Under the pieces are notes generated by a model, which did no database searches, was not told where the DNA came from, and saw only the letters and a list, made by a program, of their open reading frames with translations. 64,000 bases of DNA from Bacteroidota bacterium (lineage in GTDB: Bacteria > Bacteroidota > Bacteroidia > Bacteroidales > VadinHA17): the NCBI GenBank assembly GCA_016718875.1, contig JADKBL010000001.1, forward strand, positions 248,001-312,000, written 5' to 3'. Below are positions 27,551 through 36,247 of this stretch, piece by piece. Numbering within the stretch: the stretch's first letter is position 1; every line of letters begins with the position of its first letter. The position numbers and the translations under genes were made by a program.

Positions 27551-29485
27551 TATTTGATCACAAACTCCTTATCCTTCAGAATACCGCCACGAGTAGAGAT
27601 TACACTAGCTTTGACTGATAGCTCTGTCTTTTTATAAAGCCTTACATTGAAAACAGCTGTTGTAACAGCTCCGCCCTGGGTAAAAGGCATGTTTTTAGAC
27701 GCGGTAGTCACCCGTGATGCAGGTTCTTCATCCATGAACTGACTCCTTCTGCGGCTCTGTGATGGTTGTTTCACCTCTTCAATTACTTTTACGAACCTGA
27801 TTCCACCTGTACCAACTGTATCAAAATCCAGTACAACTTTATCCTCTTTCACTATTTTAACAAGATATGCCTGGCTTAATGCGGTAGGTAGCTTTCCTGT
27901 ATTTCTGTAACTTACTTTTACCTGGTAATCAACAGAATCGGTTTTATATGCTTTCACTTTTTTTACTTCGGTATTTTCCCATGCCAGCTCCGGCAGATGC
28001 TTAATGAGTTCCATGTTAAACAGCGCTTCATTTTTCACCCAGGGTTCAAGGTGCTTTGCAGGCGGATTCTGATTAAAAAACTTCGGATCAAAACCTCCAA
28101 TCTCAATATCTCCGAGAAAAGGATGCTTAAATGGCTTCCATTTATAGAAACCAAGACTGTCATTCTCCTCATCATCCCATCTCAGTACTTCATACTGGTC
28201 AATCTCCTTATCTCCGTTATAGTCCTTGTTTTTTCCGTTATTCCAGAGCTCGTCACCATACCAGATAGCTCCGTAATACCAGTATCCGAAATCAGGACCG
28301 TGACCAAAAAGAGGACTACCGGCTCCTTCACTGTAATCTTTGAATACATCTCCTGCTTTATCATATCCTGTGATCTTCTTCCCGATTTCATCAAAGATCC
28401 TGTACCATTTTAGGTCTTCCCGGATACATCCTGTCTTCAGAAGCAGATGTTGACGGAGGTCTTAAATGCATGGGAACACTTGTATCCATTGAATTTACGA
28501 CATAAATATTCGGATGGGCTAGCAAAAATAAGACTACTGCCCTGGTTTCTGATTCACTGAGCGGGAATTCACCAGCCCCGCTCTGGGTAAATCCTCTTCC
28601 GGTCAGCTCGCTTTTAGGCCTCCAGTTTTCCGGATAGTTTCTGTGTAAATCAAGTCCGCCGATGCCATCTTCATTTATTCTTCCGTCACCGTCATTGTCC
28701 CAGCCCTCGGAAGCTACCCTGTAAATTCCTTTACCTGCAGGGACTCTTTTCATTATCCTGCCGGTTGGATCAAGCGAGTCCGGGATCCAGTTCCCTTTTA
28801 AAGGATCTTTCCACCTCATATTGAGAACAACCCCATTGCTGTCTAGATCTTCAGGAGCATCTTCATCAAGTAATCCGTCATTATCATTGTCGTCAGGCCG
28901 AACAGTACTCCTGTTGCTCTGAGCAGTATTGAGATACATATTCTGACCATCCGGGTTATTTACAGGTTTCAGGTAAAGAGCTTTTGTATCAATAATGTGT
29001 GTTATATCAGCATCTTTTCCGTAGTTCTCCAGGAGGTATTTTATCAGCCACATCACCGATTCAGCCGAAGTAATTTCACCGCTGTGCCGGTTACCCTCAA
29101 AGAAAGCTGCAGGCTTATCTGTATCTTTTCCTGTTTTCTTGTTTGTAAGTGTAATCTGATAAACCGGACGGCCTTCAAAACTCTCGCCAATTACATAAAG
29201 GTCGATCAGATCAGGATATTGCTCAGCCCATTTTTTGAGCCATGAAATCATTACCTCTTCCGAGTGGTATTTATCAAATGTAAGTACATCACCCTGGGTA
29301 TATTGAACAAAACTGAAAGCTGTTTTAGGGAAGTAGCTTACCCCATGACGTGTACCTGAGACTGTATAGTTCTTTTTTTCAGCAGGTTTAGTCTTTGATG
29401 CTTCTGCGGAGCCTGGTGTGTTAGTCTGTGCAGAGAGCGACAGAGAAATCAAAATGATTCCCCAGAGGAGAAATGCTTTTTTCAT
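27550..29485 (-). CDS. Zinc carboxypeptidase-like M14 family peptidase, frameshifted
   Basis: The N-terminal frame (28391-29485) encodes a signal peptide (MKKAFLLWGIILISLSLSAQ) and an M14 domain with the zinc motif GNRHSGE (His134, Glu137), KPVNNPDGQN and LDLHRNYPENWRP. It also holds two Asp-rich calcium-like loops (DDNDNDGLLDED, DNDGDGRINEDG). At 28419-28421 a CCC run shifts the frame; removing one base gives RMYPEDLKWYRIFDEIGKKI and continues to the second open frame (27550-28038), a beta-rich C-terminal domain. The full product would be about 640 residues, exported, and cleave C-terminal residues of peptides or peptidoglycan. A one-base homopolymer difference makes sequencing error likely. 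Confidence 0.82.
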
Positions 29486-29546
29486 AATTATAAGATTTGT
29501 CAGAAATAGAGTAATATTTTAAGCTGAAGTAGTGCCGGTTCATATC

Positions 29547-30242
29547 TTAACCACGCCTGGATATTACCTCCAGTCTGTGAAGATCCACAACTTCAATTGT
29601 CTTGCCAAAGATCCTGATTATCCCCTCCTTTTTAAAATCAGAGAGTGTCCTGATAACATTTGCAGTACTCATCCCAATATAATCAGCAATCTCTTTTCTC
29701 GATACCGGCAGATCAAAAACTCTCGAGTTATAAATCTCATTTGTAAAATAGAGAAGAACAAAAGCCACCCTTCCGATCAGATTTTTCTGCCGTATATCAA
29801 GAGTCTGCCGTATAATCTTGTCATTTATCATGGAAATCTTGGTTAAAAGACCCATGGCAAATGGTCCGTTTTTTAAGAAAAGATCCTTGATAAAATCAAG
29901 ATTAACGGTACAAACAACTGAATCTTCGAGAGCTGAAACTGAGTATTGGTAACGCTCTTCGGAAAAGATGCTCATGTTACTTACAAATTCGAATGGACGG
30001 GTAATAGTTATTACCTGTTCATCACCGTTGGGTGTTCTCCTGTAAAGTTTTACAAGCCCGCTTTTCAGATACTTGAAGTTAGTGATCTTTTCCCCCTCGT
30101 GATTTATAATCTCACCTTTCCGGAATGACTGCTCTTCCTTGTTATCACACAACTTATCAATTGACTCTTCATCCAGGTAAGCAAATACAACATCCCGGAA
30201 TTCGCAGTTTTCACAAATGCAGGGTTTTTTCTTTTCGCTCAC
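29547..30242 (-). CDS. Crp/Fnr family regulator with FNR-like N-terminal cysteines
   Basis: The 231-residue protein has a cyclic-nucleotide-type effector domain (~20-140, with GEIINHEGEKITNFKYLKSGLVKLYR). The C-terminal winged helix (~155-225) has LPVSRKEIADYIGMSTANVIRTLSDFKKEGII. The N-terminus has Cys8, Cys10 and Cys13 (CICENC), with Cys32 and Cys111 further on. This recalls the four cysteines that hold the oxygen-labile [4Fe-4S] cluster of FNR, though the spacing differs. An oxygen or redox role would suit an organism with the caa3 locus at 50-59 kb. Two palindromes in the upstream gap may be its own sites. Family is certain; Fe-S binding is inference. Confidence 0.92.
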   Translation of the reverse strand: MSEKKKPCICENCEFRDVVFAYLDEESIDKLCDNKEEQSFRKGEIINHEGEKITNFKYLKSGLVKLYRRTPNGDEQVITITRPFEFVSNMSIFSEERYQYSVSALEDSVVCTVNLDFIKDLFLKNGPFAMGLLTKISMINDKIIRQTLDIRQKNLIGRVAFVLLYFTNEIYNSRVFDLPVSRKEIADYIGMSTANVIRTLSDFKKEGIIRIFGKTIEVVDLHRLEVISRRG

Positions 30243-30263
30243 GTCGTCCTCTTTTTCACAAAT

Positions 30264-30279
30264 TTATTATTAATAATAA
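30264..30279. promoter_or_regulatory. 16-bp perfect palindrome upstream of the Crp/Fnr gene
   Basis: TTATTATTAATAATAA is an exact palindrome 22 bp upstream of the Crp/Fnr start. Its position suits autoregulation, but AT richness makes chance palindromes more likely. Confidence 0.4.
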
Positions 30280-30319
30280 GAATATCCATGATCAATTTGT
30301 TTTATTCTGAAATTTAAGG

Positions 30320-30334
30320 GTAATTTGAAATTAC
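30320..30334. promoter_or_regulatory. 15-bp palindrome between the Crp/Fnr and PHP genes
   Basis: GTAATTTGAAATTAC is a perfect inverted repeat with a one-base centre, 28 bp upstream of the PHP phosphatase start. It could be an operator for either divergent gene. Confidence 0.4.
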
Positions 30335-30361
30335 TTCATCTTTTTTCCGTTATTACTTAAA

Positions 30362-31147
30362 ATGATTTACAGGACAGACTATCATATGCATTCGGTTTAC
30401 AGTGATGGCAGGTCGGTTCCTGAAGACTATATCGGACCTGCTATTACTGCCGGGCTGAGCGAAATAGGATTCTCAGAACACCTGACACTTTTTCATGATC
30501 AGGAAGACTGGAATATGAAAATTCTGAATATTGATCCCTACATTAAGCACATTGAGAAGCTCAGGGATGAGACCACAGGACTGAAAGTGAGAACCGGATT
30601 TGAAGTTGATTTTTTTCCTGGCAGAGAGGAGGAGATCCGAAATTTTCTGAAACCATTGCCTCTTGATTATATAATTGGATCCGTTCATTATATGGGGGAA
30701 AAGACTGTTGATCACGGCCCTGATTTCTATGAAGGAAAGAGTATTGACAAGCTCTTTGAGACCTATTTCGACATGGTCATTTCTGCGGTTTCATCTGATA
30801 TTTTTGATATTATTGGTCATTGCGATCTGATAAGAATATTCGGATACAAACCCTCTATTGATCTTGAACCATATTACCGGAGACTTGCCCGGTCAATGAA
30901 ACAGCATAACGTTGTTTTTGAAGTTAATACCAACGGGAGGAACAGGCCACTTGCTGATTTTTATCCCGACAGAAAATTCCTTTATATATTCAGGGAGGAG
31001 CATGTTCCGGTTTGTGTAAATTCAGATGCGCATATGCCGGCCAGAGTAGGTCAGTACTTCGACGAAGCTTATGAGCTTCTGAGATATGTAGGTTTTACCG
31101 AGATGGCTGTTTTTGAAAAAAGGGAAAGAAAAATGGTGCCATTTTAG
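30362..31147 (+). CDS. PHP-domain histidinol-phosphatase-like protein
   Basis: The 261-residue protein has the PHP metal motifs: DYHMHSVYSDGR (HxH, His8/His10) and EIGFSEHLTLF. GFEVDFFPGREEEI, IIGSVHYM, FDIIGHCDLIRIF and VNSDAHMPARVG supply further metal ligands. Members hydrolyse histidinol phosphate to histidinol (histidine step 8) or act on other phosphoesters with a trinuclear metal site. No other his genes are nearby, so the substrate is not proven. It is divergent from the Crp/Fnr gene and converges on mntP over an inverted repeat that could stop both transcripts. Confidence 0.85.
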   Translation: MIYRTDYHMHSVYSDGRSVPEDYIGPAITAGLSEIGFSEHLTLFHDQEDWNMKILNIDPYIKHIEKLRDETTGLKVRTGFEVDFFPGREEEIRNFLKPLPLDYIIGSVHYMGEKTVDHGPDFYEGKSIDKLFETYFDMVISAVSSDIFDIIGHCDLIRIFGYKPSIDLEPYYRRLARSMKQHNVVFEVNTNGRNRPLADFYPDRKFLYIFREEHVPVCVNSDAHMPARVGQYFDEAYELLRYVGFTEMAVFEKRERKMVPF

Positions 31148-31170
31148 TTGGGATAAATCATATAAAAAGT

Positions 31171-31231
31171 TCCCGCAGATTTCGCGGATTAGCGCAGATT
31201 AAATCAGCGTTGATCTGCGAAATCTGCGGGA
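31171..31231. repeat. GCAGATT-type intergenic hairpin repeat
   Basis: Perfect 15-bp arms (TCCCGCAGATTTCGC at 31171-31185 and its complement at 31217-31231) enclose further GCGGATTAGC and GCAGATTAAA units of about 9-10 bases. It lies between convergent genes and could act as a bidirectional terminator, though there is no long T tract. Confidence 0.7.
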
Positions 31232-31244
31232 AAAACAACCTTCC

Positions 31245-31805
31245 TCATGCCAGAATATGTTCCAGAAAGATCTTGATCCCGATAGCTACCAAAATTAATC
31301 CTCCTATAATTTCTACTTTATTACCAAGCCTTTCACCGGCAGATTTGCCAATCCGGATAGCAGTCATGGATGCAAGAAATGTAACAGCGCCAATAACTAT
31401 TCCTGCACTCCATATCTGAACACTCAGCAAAGCAAAACTTATTCCTACGGCAAATGCATCTATACTGCTACCAAGTGCTATTGTTATCAGAATAAGAGCC
31501 TTACTAAGATCTCTTGACTCTTCATTCTCATTTTTTTTAATCCCTTCCAAAATCATTTTTAATCCCAGGAATCCGAGCAGACCAAGTGCAATCCAATGAT
31601 CAGTGGCTTTCAGTGCAACGGTAATAATTGATCCCAGAAAATAGCCGGCAACAGTCAGACCACCCTGAAAAATAGCAAGAACAATTGCCACACCTGTTGC
31701 CTGTCTGAAAAGGATGCCATTCCTTACTACCCCGTAGGAAAGAGAAACAGCGAATGTGTCGAATGATAGTCCCAGAGCTATTGCCAGGATAGTAAAATAA
31801 TCCAT
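31245..31805 (-). CDS. mntP: Manganese efflux pump of the MntP family
   Basis: The 186-residue protein has six hydrophobic helices and the two MntP aspartate motifs: LSFDTFAVSLSYG near the N-terminus and GSSIDAFAVGISFAL in the second half. MntP exports manganese across the inner membrane and protects against its excess. The start ATG at 31805 is preceded at 20-27 bp by a good -7 element. In many bacteria an Mn riboswitch precedes this gene; I looked for that fold and did not see it. It converges on the PHP gene. Confidence 0.92.
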   Translation of the reverse strand: MDYFTILAIALGLSFDTFAVSLSYGVVRNGILFRQATGVAIVLAIFQGGLTVAGYFLGSIITVALKATDHWIALGLLGFLGLKMILEGIKKNENEESRDLSKALILITIALGSSIDAFAVGISFALLSVQIWSAGIVIGAVTFLASMTAIRIGKSAGERLGNKVEIIGGLILVAIGIKIFLEHILA

Positions 31806-31824
31806 TTCAGAAGGATAAGTGGGG

Positions 31825-31832
31825 CAAATATA
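31825..31832 (-). promoter_or_regulatory. Bacteroidetes -7 promoter element of mntP
   Basis: On the minus strand this reads TATATTTG, an exact match to TAnnTTTG, 20 bp upstream of the mntP start. Confidence 0.55.
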
Positions 31833-31929
31833 GCATAAAACATTTATTGTAAATCCCGTGCATAATTAGGCATTATGCATTAAAACAACCTGGCCGGCAT
31901 TTTTGTTTTTCCCCTGAAGGGTAGCCCCA

Positions 31930-33272
31930 TCATTCTACACCTTTGAATATTCTTCCAAACCTGATTTTTTTCAGTCCTGAGGCCTCATTGTTGAGGGATA
32001 ACCAGATAAATCCGGGCTTACCGACAATATGATCAGCAGGAACAAAGCCCCATATCCTCGAATCGGAAGATCTGTGCCTGTTATCGCCCATCATCCAGTA
32101 ATAATCCATTTTAAAGGTATAACTGTCAGCTGGTGTGTTATTTATATAAATCTTGCTGCCCTCAATCCTCAGGTCATTATTTTCATAGACATCAATAATT
32201 CTTTCGTAGAAGCAAATATTTGAAGTGTCAATTTTAACTGTTGATCCTGCAGAAGGTATCCAAAGAGGACCAAAGTTGTCGATATTCCACCTTAAGGATT
32301 CTTTATACGGGAAGACGGAAGGATCATATTCTCCCGCTGGTGCATAAATGGATTTTACTTCAATAATATTGGAAAATCCGGCAATTATCTCAGAGTTCTT
32401 CTTTGTAAGAGGCATTACATATACTCCGCCATACCGGTGCTGGTCGGAAATTGAAATATTAAGACTTTCAAATGATTTGGGATTAATTGATGACCTGTTT
32501 GTTTTTATTTTGTAGGTAGTCTGCTGGGTATTGTTTTCTGCGAGCTTTTTCCCGTTTATAAATACTGTTCCTGCTCTTATAAGGATAGTGTCGCCGGGGA
32601 TTGCGATGCATCTCTTAACGTAATTATCCCTTCTGTCAACAGGCCTGTAAATAATATGAAACCGGTCCCTGATATCTCTCCTTGCAAGGTCCAGGTAATA
32701 TCCATCACCCCTGGTTATCATGTTTCTTTTATAATCCCTCTCTTTCAGATCACGGGCTTTGCTCCTTACAATCTCATAATAACTTGTAACCTGGTCCTCT
32801 GTCACAACAGTATCTCCTGCCGGGAAATTAAAGACAACGGGATCATTGTTCTTAACCTTATCCAATCCTGCCAGTCGCTTATACGGTCTGTGTAAGATAT
32901 CTGACCAGGATTTACTATTTGTACCAGGCAATGTATTCTGGGTAAAGGGTACGGCAACCGGAGTATTGGGCATCCTCGGTCCATACGCTATTTTACTCAC
33001 AAACAGGTGGTCGCCTATGAGCAGGGATTTTTCCATTGACGGAGTGGGAATCTTATAGTTCTGAAAAGAAAAATGTTTATCAGTGTTACTGCTACAACTG
33101 CAAATATCAACGCATCGAGCCATTCAATAACCGGGCTGTTATAACCCTTTCTCTTTTTCCAGAAGGTCCAGTTTACTTTCTTAGAAACATAACTATCATA
33201 AATTACAGGCAATCCGATCAGAAACCAATAATTTCCTCCAACCTTATTTACTACAAGGATCAAAAAAATCAT
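31930..33272 (-). CDS. lepB: Signal peptidase I, frameshifted
   Basis: The upstream frame (33015-33272) encodes the N-terminal part ending in the membrane helix ALIFAVVAVTLINIFLF. The downstream frame (31930-33123) continues QNYKIPTPSMEKSLLIGDHLFVSK with the catalytic serine in PTPSMEKS. YVKRCIAIPGDTILI follows with the catalytic lysine region, and YWMMGDNRHRSSDSR is box E. The two join near 33058-33068, where one base appears to be missing (LINIFLF then QNYKIP). The ~130-residue insertion between the lysine box and box E is usual for Bacteroidetes. The enzyme removes signal peptides at the outer face of the inner membrane and is normally essential. That argues that the frame break is a sequencing error or that another copy exists. 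Confidence 0.88.
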
Positions 33273-33498
33273 CTGATAATTGCTGCAAAAGAAAACCTTT
33301 AAGTATTTGTCAGTGGAAGCATCTTTGTTTACGTGGTGTTAAAAAGTAAAAGTTGTATTGTTTATCATGTTGCGGATCAAAAACATTATCTGCAATACAG
33401 ATTCACGCTTCTATAACGTCAAGTCGTTCCCTGATATTTGCAGGGTCAGTATGATATCTCTGGTTTGTTTACTGTCCTTAAGGCAACGTTTTTTAATA

Positions 33499-34023
33499 TT
33501 AAGATCCATTATCTGCTGAAATTTTTACATCCTTTAATTTGTCCCATTTTTCCTTAACCTCCTTTTCTCCGTCAAAATAAGCAGCCTTATCCCCTTTATT
33601 AAATATCTCAAAAGAGGGGGCTATCAGCATCTTTCCGGAGTCAGGGTAATCGCAGATATCGAATCCGATAAAGGATCTGATATCAAGATATGTACAGGGT
33701 TCAGAAGTGTGATTATAAAACTGGTGCGCCCCTGTATCACCCATTTCAAAAAACACCATGTCACCGGCAGAAACGATATCCAGACCATCGGGAGTCCTTA
33801 AGGTCATTGATCCGGAAATTATAAAAAACAATTCTTCCGCAAACCTGTGAGAATGGTAGGGTGCAGAATATTGTTCAGGATTAAGTAATCTCAGATCGAA
33901 GTTCAGATTTTTAGGATTTAGTCCTTTCTTTTTCCTTGTAACATCTGAGAATAGTCTGAAATTGTCGATTTTGTTGGGATCTTCTTTAAAATCCCTCTCT
34001 CTGGATCTTAGAATTGTTGCCAT
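33499..34023 (-). CDS. Cupin domain protein
   Basis: The 174-residue protein has a cupin_2 core: PYHSHRFAEELFFIISGSMTLRTPDG (metal ligands His, His, Glu) and GDMVFFEMGDTGAHQFYNHT (final His). The last ~60 residues are a charged helix-rich tail ending KISADNGS. Cupins of this type bind a divalent metal and act as small isomerases, dioxygenases or sensors. Nothing near it fixes the substrate: the upstream region is non-coding and the next gene leftward is lepB. No membrane segment or signal peptide is present, so it is cytoplasmic. Confidence 0.85.
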   Translation of the reverse strand: MATILRSRERDFKEDPNKIDNFRLFSDVTRKKKGLNPKNLNFDLRLLNPEQYSAPYHSHRFAEELFFIISGSMTLRTPDGLDIVSAGDMVFFEMGDTGAHQFYNHTSEPCTYLDIRSFIGFDICDYPDSGKMLIAPSFEIFNKGDKAAYFDGEKEVKEKWDKLKDVKISADNGS

Positions 34024-34368
34024 ATCTTTTCTGTTTGAATAATACCTGAAAATAGCAAATTATTCTGGTGCAACATTAGTGATTATGGGCATAGCGACCA
34101 ACAAAGCAGTTCAAAGCCTCATCAAATGATTGTCTCCTCAGTTCAGTACCCTCCAAAATTGAATTGCTGTATCAAATTTAAGAAATGAATTTCATTATGA
34201 GAGGGAAGGATGGGAAAATAAATGAAAGGCGGGAGGCTTGGAGGCTGAAGGGCATACGACACGGCGCCTGACACACGGCGCACGGCGAGACAATCAGGGG
34301 CAATTGCTCCCGCTATTGCAGGACGAGTTTTTCTCAGCATTATTCGCGTCAGCTCATCGGAATATTGG
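34024..34368. other. 345-bp intergenic region with low-complexity sequence
   Basis: No supported gene. The right half (about 34226-34291) carries short imperfect repeats of GAGGCT and ACACGGCGC type. The rest looks like ordinary AT-rich spacer. An 80-codon minus-strand frame here has the composition of the repeat and no protein features. Confidence 0.6.
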
Positions 34369-35502
34369 TTATCTTGAAAGAACATTAGAAATATCCTTAG
34401 CTAATTTTCGTCTTTGATCTCCCCAATTTTCGGTATTGGTCAGAAATGATATTACTATTTTTTCCTTTTTCAGGATATAAATATATGCTGTTGCTCCGGC
34501 ACTGGCGCCACCATGAAATATCTCATTCCGATCTTCAGGAGTATTCCAGCCAAGACCATATCCTGTTGTTTTCCCGGAATTTGTAAGTTGCTCAGTCCAC
34601 ATCAAATCCAAAGTAGTCTTATGTAATAATTTGTTGTTTAATAAAGCGTTCCCAAAACGAACCATGTCTGCTGAAGTTGAAAGAATACCTCCTGCAGGGA
34701 ATTTATTGCTCAGGTCAACCGGCCTGGCATTTTTTAATGATCCATCCTTATTTTTTTCATACGGTTTGACTCTGAATGGAATTAATTTCTCCGGATAATC
34801 AAGAGTTGTCTGTCCCATTCCGGCCGGATTTGTGACATATTTTTGCAATGCTTCCTCATAAGTCAGACCGGTAATATTTTCTATTAAACACCCAAGGAGC
34901 ACATAACCATAACTGGTATATAAGTATCTCGACCCGGGAACAGCCATAAGTGTATCATTTTTAAAAACCGAAATGGCATCACATGATGTTGGGTATCTGT
35001 TAATACTATAATATTCCTCCATGAAATGTTCATTGCTGTAATTTCGTATTCCAGATTGGTGACTAAGAAGCTGTTTTATTGTGATCGGTGCTTTTTGTTC
35101 AGGAAAATGCGGGCAATATTTTTGAATAGGATCATCAAGATTCAATAGCCCTTTTTCAAACAGACTCATTATTATTACTGCAGTCATAGTCTTGCTAACA
35201 GACCCTATCCTATACACACTTTGTACAGAAGCCGGAACATTATTTTCAAAATCAGAAAAACCATATGCCTTTTGAAAAACTGTTTTGTTATCTTTTGAAA
35301 TGGTGATTGATAAACCCGGTAGATGATCTTTCCTGATTGCAGCTATTATTATACTATCAATTTTATCTTCTTGTGTTACTATTGTTTTTGAAATCTGCTG
35401 TTGATTACTGTTCTTTTCAGGGTCACTAATATTTGCTTCTATGATGAATAAAACACATATATCCAGGATCAAAAAAGCGAAGGCTTTCTTTAGAATTTTC
35501 AT
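34369..35502 (-). CDS. Serine hydrolase of the beta-lactamase class C family
   Basis: The 377-residue protein begins with an uncleaved-looking signal segment (AFAFLILDICVLFIIEA) and is likely periplasmic. The catalytic SxxK is SVSK (Ser101-Lys104). The second motif is YTSYGY (Tyr195), where the usual Asn is Ser. The third is HGGASAGATAY near residue 333. LLSHQSGIRNY is typical as well. The family includes esterases, D-aminopeptidases and penicillin-binding-like enzymes; true beta-lactamase activity cannot be inferred. It stands alone, with non-coding sequence on both sides. Confidence 0.9.
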   Translation of the reverse strand: MKILKKAFAFLILDICVLFIIEANISDPEKNSNQQQISKTIVTQEDKIDSIIIAAIRKDHLPGLSITISKDNKTVFQKAYGFSDFENNVPASVQSVYRIGSVSKTMTAVIIMSLFEKGLLNLDDPIQKYCPHFPEQKAPITIKQLLSHQSGIRNYSNEHFMEEYYSINRYPTSCDAISVFKNDTLMAVPGSRYLYTSYGYVLLGCLIENITGLTYEEALQKYVTNPAGMGQTTLDYPEKLIPFRVKPYEKNKDGSLKNARPVDLSNKFPAGGILSTSADMVRFGNALLNNKLLHKTTLDLMWTEQLTNSGKTTGYGLGWNTPEDRNEIFHGGASAGATAYIYILKKEKIVISFLTNTENWGDQRRKLAKDISNVLSR

Positions 35503-35595
35503 AGTCCTTAAAGTAAATTTTTATTAAAGACTGTCATTTTCATTTTATGATGCACCTTAAAGATTTTCAGAAACAACGCACTGTTTTTTACAATT

Positions 35596-35650
35596 GAATG
35601 ACTATCAAATGACCATAGAATGACTACTGAATGACAATTGATTGACAAAT
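35596..35650. repeat. Five tandem 11-bp repeats upstream of dtd
   Basis: Five consecutive 11-bp units follow the consensus GAATGACTATn (GAATGACTATC, AAATGACCATA, GAATGACTACT, GAATGACAATT, GATTGACAAAT). The TGAC core is invariant. They end 32 bp before the dtd start. The 11-bp spacing puts each core on about the same face of the helix. Confidence 0.8.
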
Positions 35651-35682
35651 CAGTATATTTACCCCAATCTTTTACGCACCTC

Positions 35683-36135
35683 ATGAGAGCAGTAATCCAA
35701 CGGGTAACAAAAGCATCTGTCACGATAGAAAGCAAACTGAAAGCATCTGTCGGAAAAGGATTGCTGGTGCTTGTTGGTATAGAGGAGGCTGATAATGAAA
35801 CAGACCTCGAATGGCTTTGCAGTAAGATTGTCCAGCTCAGGATCTTTGATGATAATAATGGTGTAATGAACCTTTCGGTGCAGGATATCAATGGTGAGAT
35901 ATTAGCTGTTAGCCAGTTCACACTCCATGCCAAAACAAAAAAGGGTAACCGTCCGTCATATATTAAGGCTGCCAGACCTGAACAAGCGATACCGCTTTAC
36001 AACCTGTTCGTAACAAGGCTTTCACAGCTTCTTGGCAGGGAAGTGAAAACAGGAGAGTTCGGTGCAATGATGCAAATTGAGCTGGTGAATGACGGGCCGG
36101 TGACGATTATTGTGGATACGAAGGAGAGGGAATAA
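35683..36135 (+). CDS. dtd: D-aminoacyl-tRNA deacylase
   Basis: The ATG at 35683 gives MRAVIQRVTKASVTIE, the standard Dtd start; the frame is open further upstream but without a better start. The 150-residue enzyme has SQFTLHAKTKKGNRPSYIKAA and the C-terminal NDGPVTIIVDT (GP motif that excludes L-amino acids). It removes D-amino acids, and glycine mischarged on tRNA-Ala, as a dimer in the cytoplasm. An 11-bp tandem repeat lies directly upstream and a purine-rich repeat directly downstream. Confidence 0.96.
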   Translation: MRAVIQRVTKASVTIESKLKASVGKGLLVLVGIEEADNETDLEWLCSKIVQLRIFDDNNGVMNLSVQDINGEILAVSQFTLHAKTKKGNRPSYIKAARPEQAIPLYNLFVTRLSQLLGREVKTGEFGAMMQIELVNDGPVTIIVDTKERE

Positions 36136-36136
36136 C

Positions 36137-36210
36137 GGGGAGAGAGGGTGAGGGGGAGATGGGGAGAGGGGGAGATTGTGATAGACTGCAAGACCGCAAG
36201 ACTGCAAGAC
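36137..36210. repeat. Purine-rich and AGACYGCA intergenic repeats
   Basis: The left part is GGGGAGAGAGGGTGAGGG-like purine repeat. The right part has three 8-bp units AGACTGCA, AGACCGCA, AGACTGCA (36183-36206). It lies between dtd and the MFS gene. Non-coding. Confidence 0.65.
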
Positions 36211-36247
36211 AATTAAAAAGAGATTTAGTTAGACTCCGAAATAAAAA

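Noticed and set aside
27375..27557. 60-codon plus-strand open frame in the intergenic region
   Set aside because: It lies within the fold-back repeat and its translation merely reflects the repeat words.
30362..31147. Assignment of the PHP protein to a full histidine operon
   Set aside because: No other histidine biosynthesis gene is in the window, so only the family call is supported.
31806..31929. Possible manganese (yybP-ykoY) riboswitch upstream of mntP
   Set aside because: The conserved internal-loop segments of that riboswitch are not present; only an ordinary -7 element is seen close to the start.
34143..34385. 80-codon minus-strand open frame beside the serine hydrolase
   Set aside because: It overlaps low-complexity repeat sequence and the hydrolase end, with no protein-like composition or start context.
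34369..35502. Antibiotic-inactivating beta-lactamase
   Set aside because: The SxxK and HGG motifs show only the broad serine hydrolase family; the second motif lacks the usual Asn and nothing indicates beta-lactam hydrolysis.
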